DNA from: Chimonanthus salicifolius
Taxonomy: Eukaryota > Streptophyta > Magnoliopsida > Laurales > Calycanthaceae
Assembly: GCA_013350335.1 (NCBI GenBank)
Contig: CM023533.1
Coordinates: 30,486,869 to 30,550,868, forward strand
Direction of reading: 5' to 3'
Length of the DNA stretch: 64,000 nucleotides
This document shows positions 40,206 through 53,780 of this stretch, in pieces. The number at the start of each line of letters is the position of its first letter. Position 1 is the first letter of the stretch. Made by a program: the position numbers and the translations under genes. Under the pieces are notes generated by a model that saw only the letters and a list, made by a program, of their open reading frames with translations, made no database searches and was not told the origin of the DNA.

Positions 40206-42327
40206 ACCACTTCCATGTACCTCAAAATTGTAAATGGAGTCTTATAATTTGATATATCAATGTCAAAAATACCATTTATTAGAATAATGTTGGCTATTGT
40301 TAATATTCAAATATTTCAATTTTTTGAATTTTTATCAAAAAATTATTGAGAAAATCTTGTAAAAATATAAATGTTTATATAATTGGAAAAATATATAAAT
40401 TAAAATGACATTTAAACTTGAATAACTATTAATCAATTTGTGATTAAAGTGTAAATATACTAAAAATAATAATTTACTTTAACAATTATCTAAAAGAATA
40501 AAATATAATTTATCATTCTAATATTTCTTGGACCATAGAATGTCATTGATGGGTTCAATGTTTAATTTTTAAATCATGGAAAAAATCTTAGATTATTTGT
40601 GTGACTTACTTTCATAAACATTTAAATCGCTCCAAAAGTTTTCAAGGGAAGGATGGTTTCTATTTATCTGTGGAATCAATGACCAAAATAATCTAATGAG
40701 GAAAAAACTAATGGAATTAGGGCTAAAAACATCTTTATATGGTTAATTTTATTGACTCAACTGAGCCGGTGCAACCCGCATTAGTTTTTTGAAAAGCCAA
40801 TATGACCGTTCGATCGAGAGACGAACCCTAACTTGCAGATAATAAATCGTCAATCCATTTTTAATTTATGTGAACTAATTTAGAACAAATTGAATTATGT
40901 GATAATTTGTGTAATTAAGTAGACAATTGAGTATAAATATAGAATTGTGTTGTCCTTCACATAAAGTGATATTCATAGAAACAAATATCTATTACCAAAG
41001 AGAGTTAAGAATTAAAAGATGATTAAATAAGCATCTATAAAACGGAAACTTTTTAACCAGTGAGGGTTAGTTTGACCGTTAAGAACTCAACAAGTTGGGA
41101 GAGGTTCTAAGTTTAAGTCCCGCTCTCAATATAGAAGGGTCACTCTCCTATTTTTACTCAGTGTATATGGATAAAGAGGTTTGCACATGTTCCAAGAACT
41201 TAGTTAGGTATTGTAAGAGACCTGAATACCTTATACTTAAAAAAAAAAAAAACCATCTATAAAAGGAGGACTATGTAAATGTATAATTTAGTAACTCAAA
41301 CTGGTTGGGTTATGTAAAATTGGACCTCATCTCGATCCAAACTAAAAATAGGTTAATTTTTAGTACAGTCCAAACACATATTTTAAACGGATTGATAAGT
41401 CCACATCACATGTATTTTAAACCAAGTCAATTGAGTAGTGTTGGCCCTTACCCAAGTTGCATCCCTAATTCTCAAAAATAGAAAATAGGGCTCGTGAAGA
41501 TAGGAATATAAATGGGTCCAAGTTTGGCATGTAGAAGCTCTATTGGAAATTTGGAATTGACCGGACTCTTTGGGCTTTTAAGCTTTCAGGCTTAATTGTA
41601 GTAAACATGGTTGGGCATGGGCAAATGCAAAGCCCAATCAACTACACGTTGGGTATTTCTTGTCTTGATGCTCTTGGACCATATTTTAATTTATAATAAA
41701 ATACTAATTCTTGGGAAGGAGAGTGGGGGGATTTTGTAATTTTCATTTTGGAAGTAAAAATTAAATATTATCTCATATAGATAGTGAAATTAAAAATGAA
41801 ATATTGAAGCACTAGAAAAAAGAACTAAATATATTTGTTCTCTTAGCATCCGATTAATCCTCGGAATATGTCAAGTTTCCTTACACACACTGGATAACTC
41901 TATAGGGAATCAAAGTCAGGACTCCCTATTTCTAAAGCAGATTCTTGACTATCACTTCAACCTCTTTAAGTTATTGACTTATTGTTATAACAAAACATGG
42001 TGTTGCGACTTGATAACCTTATATAAAGATGATTAACTGATGCATTTTTATTACTAGAGGTACTTAATGAAATAACCAATTGTTTATATTATCAGATATA
42101 ATTAATTTTTGCTATTTTAAAAAAAAAAAGCATGTGAAAGATTAAAAAAGAACATAAAGTGCTATATTACTGATCTTAATTAAACATTTGAAATCAAACC
42201 CACCATCGAAGAATCTATCTACATCATGTTAAAGGTGAGTGTAGTATTAATGATGATGATAATGATTAAATGGGATGAAACTAAAAGAAAATTAATAAAG
42301 AAAGTAATCTCATCCCTAATTCTTTAT
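40206..42327. other. Intergenic DNA between P450 and subtilase pseudogene
   Basis: AT-rich, with a SINE-like repeat at 41055-41255 (AAGTTTAAGTCCCGC, then an A tail) and another at 41835-41970. No coding gene. Confidence 0.45.
41835..41970 (-). mobile_element. SINE-like repeat, third family
   Basis: CCGATTAATCCTCGGAATATG, GGAATCAAAGTCAGGACTCC and TTCTTGACTATCACTTCAAC have counterparts in the same order at 61830-62000. Confidence 0.45.
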
Positions 42328-43014
42328 TTACAGTTCGTGGTTTTGGGCCGGGAGAAGTTGGGTAGAGTCCAATTGATCAAATGATACGACAATAGGACTA
42401 GTGACTTGGTGCACATCATCAGACCATGTAAGCTTGCCGAAAGAGTAACCACTGCTCTGCCCCTGCCCACCATTGTTGGGCGCCAATGTCAGCTTGAATG
42501 TCTTCTCCTCTCCAGTCTTTAGGAATTCCAGGTTAGGGGGGTCAACCGATGTGTCAACCCCAATGGGTGCTTCGACTTTGGCCGAATACTTGCCGGCAGA
42601 GCCGACGTTTTTCAGAGTTCGAGAAACGGTGACCAAACCGTTGAGGTTAGGGACAGTGATGGAAGGATAATTGAAGTCCAAAACATTCTTCTTCTCAGAT
42701 GGGCAAGTGTAAGGACGCTCAGCAAATGTGCCAAGCATGGAGGAGTCGTAGCCAATGGAGCAGAGGAATACCAAGTATTCTTCGATCGCGATGTCGTAGA
42801 CGAGGCCAGGGTCTGCCGCTCGGGATGGATCGACATGGCCGGCACCATAGCTAAATGGAGTCGCCTTCTCCATCGACGAATTCGTTATCGGCGCATTTGT
42901 ATTATCTAGTGCCCTTGCTGTCAACACAACACAAAAATTCAAACTAAAATGAATAATTTCTCTTTAAATTGAGATTTTTTTTTTTTAATTTACATGTGGA
43001 AAACTACGGGATAA

Positions 43015-43130
43015 CTAGTATAAAACCCTCAAGGGTGAGCTCACTATCCCTAGAACACACCAAGATTAGGCTAAGGGAGTTCCTCCCATTTCCTGAGACG
43101 GGAGGCAACTACTACCCTTAGGGCACATAA
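43015..43130 (-). mobile_element. tRNA-derived SINE in subtilase intron 10
   Basis: Reverse-complement copy of the first SINE family: GGGTGAGCTCACTATCCCTA, ACACACCAAGATTAGGCTA and CTGAGACGGGAGGCAAC are visible. Confidence 0.55.
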
Positions 43131-44225
43131 GAAGTGGGAATCCTATGTTCAATTTCTACTCCACTTCGAAAGACCACTCTATGTAAAATTAGTTCGTGTG
43201 TGTGGGTAGGGAGACTTGTACATGCCTCACATTAGGTTTTGTGGGGCCTGATTATTATATATGTATGGGTTTAGTTGTGGAGGGCAATTATGCAATTTTA
43301 AATTGAGATCTTTTTTTCGTTTTTTTGAATTTTCTTGTGAAAAATCATGGAATATTCAACGCAAAACTTTTATGGGTGAGCCCACATACCTCTAAAGCAT
43401 ACAAATACTAACATAATAGTTACAGTAAATGGGTTATTCAATGTTCATGTCTTCTATCTCTTTGCATTCCATGATATCCGAAGTAGCCAAAGTAGCAATT
43501 TCTCTAAGGTGGAATTTGGAGAGGAAAGAAGCTCCAAAGAATTTTAGATGGAAAAGGTTTTTGTAAGAGATTTAGAAATAGTTTTTCCTATTAAAAGAAA
43601 GTCTTTATCTAGTCGACTCATTATTAATAACTTTCCATTCTTGTCAATTTTTTAGTTGTCCGCTTTCCTAATCAAGAGATCATAGATTGATTTGGTTGAT
43701 TCTTTGATTGATTACTTTCCTTTTTTAAAAATTATAATTTGTTGGTGTTAATGATATAGAAATATTGAGTCATTTTCCCAAATTCTATATGGTACAAAAT
43801 TAGACGATCTGATCTGGAATTACTGTTATCGGCGTGAAGCCTCTCTCAAAAATCAATTTGAACGGCTACCGGCAGATCTTCTGCCTTTATTTTCTTGTTT
43901 ATTTTCTCTTAGTTCATGTTTCAATTAGTTAATGGTAAGAAATAATGTCTTTCTTAGATTGGATCTTGAAAAAAATCTTCTAATTTATTTTAAATTTGGA
44001 TAATTGGATATTCATTTTTCGCAATTTCATCTAGCTAATGTTCTAATTCTTAACTCTGATTATTTTTTCCCATTATGATTCCAAGGTTTTTCATCATTTG
44101 ATCTTAAGGCTACATCAGCGAGCCTTTCTTTCAAACAGGTGCCCCAAGCGACTCAATCCTTTGGCTTTCCTTTTTAACAGTCCTTCATTTTTCAATTACT
44201 CTATTTCTTCTCAGTGCTATTATTA

Positions 44226-45969
44226 GGGTGCCAATATAGACACCGCAGAATTCGGTTACCAGACACCGATTTTGTGATTTTCAGTGGAAATTACCATGCT
44301 GCCCTTCCGTGTATAATCGATCGATCGAATGTGCAGTGCACTTTTCGCGTCGATCGATCGATTACACGAACGGAAGAAAACGATCAGAAAAATGTGAAAT
44401 GATTCTGTCGATCGATTGATAGCATGCTATCAATCGATCGACAGAATACAGTAATTAAATAAAAAAAAAATTTAAAACTTTAAAGTTATTTTTTAACCAC
44501 TGTATATTTTCAAAATTTCTCAAATTGAATATCCGGACTAATTACGATAACCTGAACAAAATACTTTAAGACTTCAAGGTCTTTTGACACTCCCAAATAT
44601 TTAAAACAGAGTGTTTTACAAATAAGGGTATCCCTAGGGTGTACCAAAAACACATTTAGAAGTGTCAAAAGACCTTGAAGTCTTAAAGTATTTTTATCAG
44701 GTTATCGTAATTAGTTCGGATATTTAATTTGAAAAATTTTGAAAATACACAGTGGTTAAAAAATAACGTTAAAGTCTTATATTTCCTTTAAAACTTTAAC
44801 ATTATTTTTTAAGCACTGTGTATTTTCAAAATTTCTTAAATTGAATATCCAGATTAATTACAATAATCTGAACAAAATACTTTAAGACTTCAAGGTCTTT
44901 TGACACTCCCAAATATTTAAAACAGAGTGTTTTACAAATAAGGGTACCCCTAGGGTGTACCAAAAACACATTTAGAAGTGTCAAAAGACCTTGAAGTCTT
45001 AAAGTATTTTTATCAGGTTATTGTAATTAGTCCGGATATTTAATTTGAAAAATTTCAAAAATACACAGTGGTTAAAAAATAACGTTAAAGTTTTAAAGGA
45101 AAGATAAGACTTTAACGTTATTTTTTACCACTGTGTATTTTTAAAATTTTTCAAATTAAATATCCGGACTAATTACGATAACCTGATAAAAATACTTTAA
45201 GACTTCAAGGTCTTTTGACACTTCTAAATGTGTTTTTGGTACACCCTAGGGGTACCCTTATTTGTAAAACACTCTGTTTTAAATATTTGGGAGTGTCAAA
45301 AGACCTTAAAGTCTTAAAGTATTTTGTTCAGGTTATCGTAATTAATTTGGATATTCAATTTGAGAAATTTTGAAAATACACAGTGCTTAAAAAATAATGT
45401 TAAAGTTTTAAAGGAAATATAAGACTTTAACGTTATTTTTTAACCACTGTGTATTTTCAAAATTTTTCAAATTAAATATCCGAACTAATTACGATAACCT
45501 GATAAAAATACTTTAAGACTTCAAGGTCTTTTGACACTTCTAAATGTGTTTTTGGTACACCCTAGGGATACCCTTATTTGTAAAACACTCTGTTTTAAAT
45601 ATTTGGGAGTGTCAAAAGACCTTGAAGTCTTAAAGTATTTTGTTCAGGTTATCGTAATTAGTCCGGATATTCAATTTGAGAAATTTTGAAAATATACAGT
45701 GGTTAAAAAACAACTTTAAAATTTTAAATTTTTTTTTTATTTAATTAATGTATTCTGTCGATCGATTGATAGCATGCTATCAATCGATCGATCGACAGAA
45801 TCATTTCACATTCGTTTTCTTCCGTTCGTGTAATCGATCGATCGACGTGAAAAGTGCACTGCACATTCGATCGATCGATTATACACGGAAGGGCAGCATG
45901 GTAATTTCCACTGAAAATCACAAAATCGGTGTCTGGTAACAGCATTCTGCGGTGTCTATATTGGCACCC
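44226..45969. mobile_element. Foldback Mutator-like element, 1744-bp near-palindrome
   Basis: Starts GGGTGCCAATATAGACACCG and ends with its complement. It is flanked by a perfect 9-bp duplication CTATTATTA (44217-44225 and 45970-45978). The outer 235-240 bp of each arm are almost identical inverted copies rich in ATCGATCGAT. Inside are four units of about 290 bp, two forward and two reversed around the centre near 45098, so the whole element can fold on itself. Each unit also contains an internal inverted repeat (TTCAAGGTCTTTTGACACT arms). It lies in intron 10 of the broken subtilase. No transposase. Confidence 0.88.
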
Positions 45970-46239
45970 CTATTATTATTATAATTTATGCCACTATTTT
46001 GTGATCTTGTGTTGATGTACGTATACACAACGCTCCAATTTCCAGTCACTTTCTTTCCTTTTAAATTGTGGCTGGTTCTTAGACAAAAGCTTCTTCCATT
46101 GATGTTATTTCTTCTTTTTAATGTGGATACATTTATATTCACTTACACGTTATAAGTAGTCTTTATTCAACTCAAACCGGTTGGAACTATAGAGGGCAAT
46201 TATGTAATTTTATATTGTCCTTAAACTCTAATCAATGTA

Positions 46240-46456
46240 GTATATAAAGCCTCTCTCCGTAAGAAAGGGTAGACGAGCAAAAATTGTAATAAGGGTCGGT
46301 TGTATTTTCTTTGTTATCTTACATTTGAGTATAATGAATCTGATTTGAAATCATAGATGTAGTGGAAGAGAATCACGTAAAATCTCTATGCCTTTGTATG
46401 TGTTTGATCTGTAGTTTATTTTTTCGTTTATTGTTTCTATATTTTTATTCCCAACA
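46240..46456 (+). mobile_element. Copia-type LTR fragment
   Basis: TATATAAAGCC near 46242, AGAATCACGTAAAATCTC, GTGTTTGATCTGTAGTTTA and an end at CCCAACA resemble the solo LTR at 28130-28390. The left border is not defined. Confidence 0.45.
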
Positions 46457-46908
46457 CTTCAAAGATTAGTCAAATGATCTAAGAGGCCTAGTGTCTTTTT
46501 ATATCGTGCTTCTTTCACAATTAGAGAGTCTTTCTATCGATAAAATAAATTATTTTCCTCACCCGTTGTCATAATTGCTGATCTAATTGCTGCATGGCTC
46601 CAATCTGGGTGAAGCTTTCGTAAGAGGGCAACGATGCCAGCCATATGAGGACATGACATTGATGTTCCTGATAAAATGTTGTAAGCAACCCGACGTCCAT
46701 CACCAGCTACTTCCGATGCACTCGCACCCATGGAGTAGGCAGCAAGAATGTTTACTCCTGGTGCTGTAATGTCAGGCTGCATTAAATCATCAATCATTAA
46801 TTACACAAAAAGAAAAAAAAATGAAAAATAAAAGAGCATGAACATCATAGAATTAAAAAATAAAATTTGATTATTTTTTCTAAAATTTATAGGTAGAATA
46901 TGGAACAA

Positions 46909-46910
46909 GC
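46909..46910 (-). promoter_or_regulatory. Non-canonical GC splice donor
   Basis: The exon 9 to intron boundary of the subtilase pseudogene reads AAG|GCTTGT. The homologous site in the sister gene (56485) is AAG|GTCTAT. GC-AG introns are a known minor class. Confidence 0.6.
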
Positions 46911-48104
46911 CTTGAGTATCTCTGGAGTGATAAGATTGGGTCCTTGAGATGAAAAAGCAGCCATGACCGGTGCCGGTTTGGTACCCAAGATCGTTTCCGG
47001 CCGGGTAATCGATGCCGTAGGTGACCTGCAAATGACATGTTTATAACTAGATTGTGGTTTTTCCGTATAATTTATATTGAAAAGTTCTTCATTTGTTAAT
47101 GATCCTCTACATTCTGGATGAAATTTCAATTAATTTGTTTGTTGATCAAAGTGTAAAAATAATAATAGTGTGTCTCCCTTAATCAGAGACAATTTGAGAT
47201 TACAAATAAAAAGAAAGTAAATAAAAGAGGAATAGTAATATTTAATTAAGGAAATGTTAAATATATTTTTAAATTAATAAAAAATTATCTAAATATATTC
47301 TAAATATATCTTAACACAAAGCCCTATGATAAACTCACTTGGTAGAATTGATGTAGTTTAAAATGGAAATCTCATCAGCAGCACTGACGTGTGTAGGCCG
47401 GCAGGAGGTGAGCGTTGGCAACGAGTTCAAAGCCGTTGGCTGCAGCATTGGTCAAAATCATCCCAACTCCGCCCGCTTTCTTAACCACCCCACCCTTGTC
47501 CACCCTCCCACTTCCGCCGCGCCGGCACAAGACTATCTTTCCTTTCACCTTACTGGGTTCAAGAGCTCCCCCTAAACATTGTAATCTGTAAATATTGCAG
47601 GTTAAATTAGAAAAGTGAAAAGATAAAATTAAGAATATTATTAAATTATCATGATAAAATAAATTTAATATTCTATTTTTTTTTATGATCAAAAGTATTC
47701 AGTTAGAGGATAATAAATGAATTATTATTTAATATATAGTGTAATAAAATGAAATTTGTGAATTACAATATCATAATTTGGGACATTTTGGAGTACTACT
47801 CACCCTGCTTCTACAGGAGCAAATGAAGCCCTAGCATCAGCACCGCTAGGTTAGAGGATACATCTTATCTGGTAGGAATTCAGATGATAGGCTTTGTCCC
47901 TAAAAAGTAATACAAATGGAATATTTGTTATAAATATGGCAGAATTTATTATGATTAATGTCATATAAATTTAATAAAAATAATAAAACTTAGAAGAAAG
48001 AATATCCAAGGCGGTTTACCAATTAATATCAAGGACTAGAGGTGGGTCTCCTGTCAAATTTACGTACAAGTAAAATAAATTCATGAAATAAGTTATTGAA
48101 TTCG

Positions 48105-48215
48105 ATTCATATTCATTTCTTTTGGATTTGGGTGTGGATTGGAAGGTATGTACATACTCGTGAGATCAATCTCACTTCTAATGTGAAGTAGAGATATCCA
48201 TATTAAAAAAATCAC
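48105..48215 (+). mobile_element. SINE-like repeat (second family) in subtilase intron 6
   Basis: GGTGTGGATTGGAAGG, ACTCGTGAGATCAATCTCAC, TCTAATGTGAAGTAGAGATA and a terminal A run, as in the 53085 copy. Confidence 0.45.
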
Positions 48216-49237
48216 TAATTACTAATTGAGGAGTGTTCAAAGATTATTGACATTAATGGTTGGTCTATAAATATAATATATTTTAAGAATATCACTCTAC
48301 AGATAATGGTCTTTTAGAGTGAAGTGAGAATTAAACTCAGAACTCTCATTTCACGAGAGGGTTCTTGACATCACTCCAATCCTTTTATATTATTAAAGGG
48401 GTGAAATATATAATGAAGAATTAAGATTCAAAAACTGACCTTTGTTCAATTTTATTTGACCTTTTCACAGGGCATAGTCTTCTGTCCTTGTATTGGGCCT
48501 AGAACCCTAGAAGTAGTTTATTGAATCTGGTTAAGCATTACTGAAAGAGTGAAGGAAAATCAAACCTGGTACTTCTTCCCATCCCCCAGTTTAACGTATG
48601 AAGGGAAGTTCCTATCTATGCTGCTAGCTCCCACTGTTAACATCCATGGCGCAACATTTGCGACGGTCCCCATTGTAGGCCCAGAGTTTCCAGCTGAGCT
48701 AACGACGGCGATTCCGTGCCTAACAGCATGGAAGGACCCAATTGCGATCCCATCTGCAAAATAATCAGTAGGAGAACTGCCCAGTGAAAGTGAAAGAACA
48801 TCGACACCGTCGTCGATCGCAGCATCAAATGCAGCTAGTATGTCGGCATCGAAGCATTCGGTGCCATTGAGCGGTGGCCAGCAAACTTTGTAAGACGCCA
48901 GACGGGCACTGGGCGCCCCACCTTTTGCTGTTCCATTAGCAAAGCCGAAGACATTTGCGCCGCCTACGAACCGGCCACCGCTGGTGGAGAGGGTATGGGT
49001 ACCATGACCGTTGAAGTCACGGGATGTTGACAAGGAGGTGCTGGTGTTAAATGGGCCATTGGTTTGTTCAAATCCACGGTTTTTGTAATAAGCCTCGTAA
49101 CCTTTGTTGAAGTATCTTGATCCAATAAGCTTCCTGGATTGTCAATGGATCATACTGTTATTGGGCTGATATTAGGATACTGGCCGATATCACCGATATA
49201 TATATATATATATAATAGAAAGAGTGTAAAACACCTA

Positions 49238-49384
<147 letters not shown>

Positions 49385-49753
49385 TCAAAATGCATTTAAA
49401 TTAATGTCGATTTTCCAATGGACTTTGATCGATCTAAATATAATAGCTAAGAATGAATTTTGACTCTAAATTTTAATTTTAAGATATCTTGCAATTAAGA
49501 TTATGAATTCTATGGACTCAATACATTAGCATTTCCTAGCTTAGTCAATGAAATTGCAATTTGTGTATTTTTTATGTGTATGCAAACCCCTCATTTCATG
49601 TAAAAAAAAAATTGTAAGAAAGAAAAGATTCAACTCAAGAATCTCTTAGCGGTTTTTGAAGTAATGATAGAAAATCCCCCTTGATTAGATCGTTTAAATT
49701 CAAAAGGAATTGTCATTCTCCAAATTTTCATATTTTTTTCCCAAATTTTGATA

Positions 49754-50115
49754 TGTTTGAGTGCGAACGAGAGTCCCACATTGATTGTAAGAGAGAAAAT
49801 TTAAGGACGTATAAGGGACTAGGTCACTCCACCTATTAAGTTAGTCTTTTGGACTTGAAGCCTAGTCTTAATAGTGGTATTAGAGATAGGTCCCAAACTA
49901 CAACATGTGGTCTCAAAGATCCCCCAATCGAATCGGATGGTTGGCGATATTGTATCCGCCGGAGAGCCTCGTTCGAGGGGAAGATTGTTGAGGTGTGAAT
50001 AAGAGTCTCACATCGGTTGTGGAGGAGAAAATTTAAGGACTTATAAGGGATCGAGTCACTCCACCTATCACACTAATCTTTTAAATTGGAAGTCGAGACC
50101 TAATGCGATCTATTA
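49754..50115 (+). mobile_element. TRIM-like miniature LTR retrotransposon
   Basis: Two direct repeats begin TGTTTGAGTGCG (49754) and TGTTGAGGTGTG (49986). They share AGTCYCACAT, GAGAAAATTTAAGGAC, TATAAGGGA and GTCACTCCACCTAT. After the first is TGGTATTAGAGATA (49875-49888), a primer-binding site resembling initiator tRNA-Met; before the second is a purine tract GAGGGGAAGA. This is the LTR-PBS-PPT-LTR order of a TRIM. PBS-like sequence reappears after the second repeat, suggesting a longer array. It lies in subtilase intron 4. Confidence 0.65.
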
Positions 50116-51904
50116 GAGATTATAATAGCACTTACAATAAAAGCATGAAGCAAATTCATAAAATAAACAAAAGATAGGGATTTAAAATGGAAAATGAGCA
50201 TTCGGCTTGCTATTATTAAAAAAATTATATGTTTAATAAAAAATATTAAACGTATTAAACAAAATACCTGTGTCAAGATTTCCAATAATAACATCTTCAC
50301 CAAATTTTGCATGCTGCCAAATCGAATTGGAGTCTACCATTCCATTTTTCTCCATTTCAAGAAAATACCATGATCTAGTTGTATGCAGCTGCCTTCCCTG
50401 GTTTGGGAATACTGATATAACACCTGGGCGTTCTAAACAGAGAGAGAGAGAGAGAGTATTTTCAGTAATTAATAATTATCGATATTATTATAATCGATAA
50501 TTTTATTTATTTAAAATGAATTTTGAGTTTTACTTTTTCATTTTATTGTATAAATCATATTCTTTATATCGAAGAAAGAAAGAATGGTAGAACTGTAACT
50601 TACTTCGAATCTCCTCTACTTGATTTTCTTCGAGGTTGGCGGCAAAACCATTTATGAATCTATGATACGAGTAAAAGATGGATCGTTTTGCCTTATCTTT
50701 ACTGTCATGAAAATTAAGAAAAAAAAATGTTCTTCAACAGAAATTCAAAAGAAGAAAAAATAGTCCATATAAAGAAATAAAGTAAGTGGGAAAGGAGATT
50801 AGAAAAGTTGGAACAATCTCTTACCATCCCAGGTAATTTGTCATAAATTCGAAATGATTATCCAATATACCATAGGGTTGTAGTAAAGTTCTCTGTGGAT
50901 TAGTATGTCGCCCGAAGTAAATAATGAAAGACTGCAAAACAAATGCAAAAATATTAATCTTGGGATTCACATTTACTTTGAGCTGATAATCATCGTACTC
51001 ATCATCATTCATTTCTGAACTTAAGAAGGTGTTACTTCAAAGAAAAAAGAGTTAAAAGATCCTCTTTAGAGTTTTATACTCTACAAGATTGTAAGGAAAT
51101 CAAATCTCGAAAAACACGAAGCACAATCAAACCACAGAGCGAATGTTCAATTCCACTATGAAGAAAAATAGGGCAATTGATTACAAAGATTCCCAACCCT
51201 CTGATCTTATGTCCTCTCTCTGTTCTTAATCGTCTCTCTCACTTTTTTTCTCTGTTATCTTCTCTCTCACGCAAAAATATCAACTAGGCCCAATAATGAG
51301 CCTTTTGAGCTAATCCCAACAATGGCTTCATATTCATCTGTCTTTTTGCCATTTAAGTAGATGAGATCCATTACATTACACTATATTTCAGAGAAATAGT
51401 GATATTTCTCATTAAATTCCAAGAAAAAGGTTTGTAAAAAATATGTTCAGAAGTTCAAATTCAAGTCTTACCCGTTTACTACCAGTGACGAATGTGGGTG
51501 TCTGCAATATAAAGACCAAAACCAAAATGTAAAGAAGATGGCTAGGAATCTCCATCGTTTCTCTTCTTCTTCTTCTTCTCAGAATTTCTGTTCTTGAGAA
51601 GGGAAAACCTTTTGATCAACGGTAAGTGGTGAAGCCTTTTTGTTTGAAAAACAATAAAAGCTTAATATTTTCTTCTTCTTCTGCAATAAAAAGAAGAGAA
51701 AATGATGAATCGGTGTTCGAATATTGCGTTGGCATCCCCAATTGGAGTTTCTGTTAGTAGTTGAGTGAATTTGGATGAACGGTAGGCACGGAGAGAAACA
51801 TGCGCTGGCTGTGGACATTTGTTATTCAGACTCTTTGGATTCTTTTCTCAACGTTTATGCCTTGTTATAGTTTGTTGTTGCGACTGCTTCAATCTTTCCC
51901 TCGT

Positions 51905-52812
51905 AAAGATGTCGGCTCATACATAGTGTATCCGCCGATATGTAGTGGTTTTTTAGAACTACACTATATCGGTCGATACGCTTGTATCAGCCATACAAAA
52001 AGGTTATTGACCGATGTGATCGATAAACGGTCGGAAATATCGGTCACCATATCGGCCGATATGTATAAATATCTATTTTTGAAATTTATTTCCTTAAAAA
52101 AAAAAAAAACCCAATATCGGTCGGTATATCAGTTCACATATCGCCCGATATTGGTTGTATCGGTCCGGAAAGAGTGGGGAAAAAAAAAAAAAATCTATAT
52201 CGGCTGTGGGCCCCACAGGATATCGGCGATATTATGTCCTAATATCGGCCGATATGTGTACCGTTTATCGGTTTGAAATATCGGCCAATATTTCAGTATC
52301 GATTTTTTTTTTTTAAATTAAAAGTAATAATATCGGTCCTGGGGCCCACAACCCATTAAAATCCATTAAAATTTCTCCCTCTAAAATTAAGAATTTAAAA
52401 AATTAGATGAATTTAAAACCACATATCAATCACATACAAGACACAAATAAATAGCTTTTAAATGAGATCTTAAATATTTATTATTAATTATTTTATCTTA
52501 AATTAGTATAAAAGTATGTAAAATGCTTAATGCCTTAATCACTAAATTTATCAAAAAATTCTTACATATTTTTTCATAATTTTAATTTTTTTTTTATCAT
52601 TTCTCTTCATTTTATTGTTAATTTTAATATTAATCGTATTCGAAACTTAAATAAATAATTTGAATATGTATAAGACCGATATTTAATGAAAAAATTACAT
52701 TTTCAAGTAGCCCCAAATTTTCTGAAATTACCATAAAATTTTCGAACCAAAATGCAAATAAATGGAAATACTGGAGGAGAGAGAAACTTATCGGCCGATA
52801 TTTGGACCCCTG
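51905..52812. mobile_element. ATCGGCCGATAT-family element(s), left end not resolved
   Basis: About twenty variants of ATCGGCCGATAT between 51910 and 52340, then AT-rich DNA, then a clear right end GGCCGATATTTGGACCCCTG at 52812. A left-end-like TCGGTTTGAAATATCGGCC is at 52269. Possibly two overlapping elements. It begins about 350 bp upstream of the subtilase pseudogene start. Confidence 0.55.
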
Positions 52813-53084
52813 AATGAGAGTAAATAATAAAACATTTAGACATGGGTCAACATATTAAAAAAAAATTATGTTTATATATATATATATATATATATAAATG
52901 AGTAGAATGTAATGAACTCTATACATTCTTTTTTAAAAATTTAAAAGAGAATATATAATATGTATTTAAAAATCAATGAAAAAATTAGATTTTCAATAAA
53001 TGAACCTTAGATATCTAAAATTACATCATTACTTTGATCCTTAATGATAAAATGATAGCATACAAGATCATTCCTCTTGACCCG

Positions 53085-53262
53085 AAGGTGTTGGCTTGAG
53101 TGACGGTCAAGATGTTCACAGCCTTGAGTTCGATTCACGCTCAATCCCAACGGGCCACTTCTCGTAAACTTAACTTGTGTGTATGGATTGGAAGGTTAGA
53201 CATGTCTGTGTGATTAGTATCACCTCCAATATGAGATGGAGATACTCATGTTATCTAAAAAA
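53085..53262 (+). mobile_element. SINE-like repeat, second family (best copy)
   Basis: Starts with GTTGGCTTGAGTGACGG, has box-B-like GAGTTCGATTCACGC, then GTGTGTATGGATTGGAAGG, GTATCACCTCCAATATGAGA and an A-rich end. The body is shared with copies at 30200, 37290 and 48105. Confidence 0.55.
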
Positions 53263-53780
53263 TGGATTGACTTTTTATTTGGAGTGTATGCACAATAATT
53301 GTTGATAGATCTGACCATACCATAATCTTAACTTTAATAATAATTAATTCAAAATGTTCAAAATACAACATTCTCCCGTGTCAATAAGTCTAGGTAAATG
53401 ACCATTCTTACTCATCTTATTTTGGATTAGAGTAAAAGAAATATAAATGTTTGCCAAAGTTAAATTTTGAAGTTTAAATTAATAATAGAGAATGGAAAAT
53501 GGCCCAATTTTAAGTGGTATGATACTCCACCAATTTCATAATTCTCTCTCACATTTATCATAAGAGAAGGTGAAATAGGAACATCTGATGTCTAACAGGA
53601 TGGGAGATGTCAAAGAACTTAAGCTAGAAAGCCAAACCAATTTATGGACCATGTTAATTGAATTAATATGTGTAGAATTTTAAGCAGTCACGTTTTAATA
53701 CAGTCAGGCGAATTCTCAAGTACATAGTCAGAACATTTGATTATGGTATTTTATATAATGCTAGTAATTCTAATTTAGTT

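Noticed and set aside
51905..52340. CRISPR-like or satellite array of ATCGGCCGATAT
   Set aside because: Spacing is irregular, the genome is a plant, and copies elsewhere have transposon ends with target duplications.
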